Source: Desulfobulbaceae bacterium UBA2775 (GTDB lineage Bacteria > Desulfobacterota > Desulfobulbia > Desulfobulbales > Desulfocapsaceae). Taken from it: a stretch of DNA of 5,365 bases. Positions within the stretch are counted from its first letter, which is position 1. Each line of letters opens with the position of its first letter. The DNA lies in the NCBI GenBank assembly GCA_002352445.1, contig DEIL01000017.1, forward strand, positions 1-5,365, given 5' to 3'. Of the stretch, positions 5,166-5,365 are shown in pieces. A program made the translations under genes and the position numbers. The notes under the pieces are model-generated. The model made no database searches, had not been told where the DNA came from, and saw only the letters and a program-made list of their open reading frames with translations.

Positions 5166-5365
5166 ATGCCAAAGAAAATTAGAAACATTGAAGATATGAG
5201 TATCTGGGAAGATGCTCATCAGATGCTCCGAAAAGCTGAACGCGATGGAATCGAGACAGCCTGGGACAGACTGGAACAGCAGACTCCCCACTGTAAATTC
5301 GGAGAATCAGGCGTATGTTGCCGTATCTGTACCATGGGGCCATGTCGGATCAGTAAAAAAGCACC
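5166..5365 (+). CDS. cooS: Ni-Fe carbon monoxide dehydrogenase catalytic subunit, N-terminal part
   Basis: The first 66 codons of a gene that runs off the right edge. CooS oxidises CO to CO2 (reversibly) at a Ni-Fe-S C-cluster and passes electrons through B- and D-clusters. The visible part holds the diagnostic cysteines: C43 and C51 (CX7C) for the inter-subunit D-cluster, and C52, C55 and C60 in CCRICTMGPCRI for the B-cluster, whose fourth Cys lies beyond the window. The same spacing occurs in Carboxydothermus CODH-II and R. rubrum CooS, and CX7C is the [4Fe-4S] D-cluster type. The ATG at 5166 has AGGAG (5154-5158) with a 7-nt spacer. The gene is 182 bp after cooA with a CooA box between, so it is probably CO-induced. 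Whether cooC, cooF, hydrogenase or acetyl-CoA synthase genes follow cannot be seen. Confidence 0.95.
   Translation, partial: MPKKIRNIEDMSIWEDAHQMLRKAERDGIETAWDRLEQQTPHCKFGESGVCCRICTMGPCRISKKA

Overview
The window looks like a chromosomal segment of an anaerobic bacterium, most likely a sulfate- or sulfur-metabolising Desulfobacterota (Desulfobulbales-like). That placement is inferred from gene content and moderate GC, not from a marker gene. The clearest anchor is at the right end: a CooA-type, heme-dependent CO sensor of the Crp/Fnr family followed by the first 66 codons of cooS, the Ni-Fe carbon monoxide dehydrogenase.

Layout from left to right: (1) the 3' end of an unrecognised gene on the + strand, stopping at 223. 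(2) A strong hairpin at 245-286 between two convergent genes. (3) On the - strand, a 621-residue protein (2158-293) joining an acetyl-CoA hydrolase/CoA-transferase to a C-terminal GNAT acetyltransferase. (4) On the - strand, a three-gene cluster read marR (4113-3673), pirin (3642-2941), WrbA-like flavoprotein (2887-2327), with 30 and 53 bp gaps. (5) A 213-bp divergent control region. (6) On the + strand, cooA (4327-4983), a 182-bp gap with a CooA-box palindrome, and cooS from 5166 running off the right edge.

How the genes may work together: the marR-pirin-flavoprotein set resembles a self-regulated quinone or electrophile response operon. It has a consensus-like promoter and an imperfect palindrome at the likely transcription start. 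CooA should sense CO and activate cooS through the TGTCA-N6-TGACA site at 5052-5067. The CoA-transferase/GNAT protein is a separate unit with its own candidate promoter and terminator, and its role is less clear.

Most notable: the position expected to hold the catalytic glutamate of the CoA-transferase is a glutamine (Q242); the same gene has a five-codon mini-ORF between its strong Shine-Dalgarno tract and its start; CooA keeps the heme histidine but lacks the Cys and N-terminal Pro ligands of the Rhodospirillum protein; cooA has no Shine-Dalgarno sequence and a perfect 9-bp-arm inverted repeat just upstream. No mobile elements, CRISPR arrays, tRNA or rRNA genes were seen, and no gene-free stretch exceeds 300 bp.
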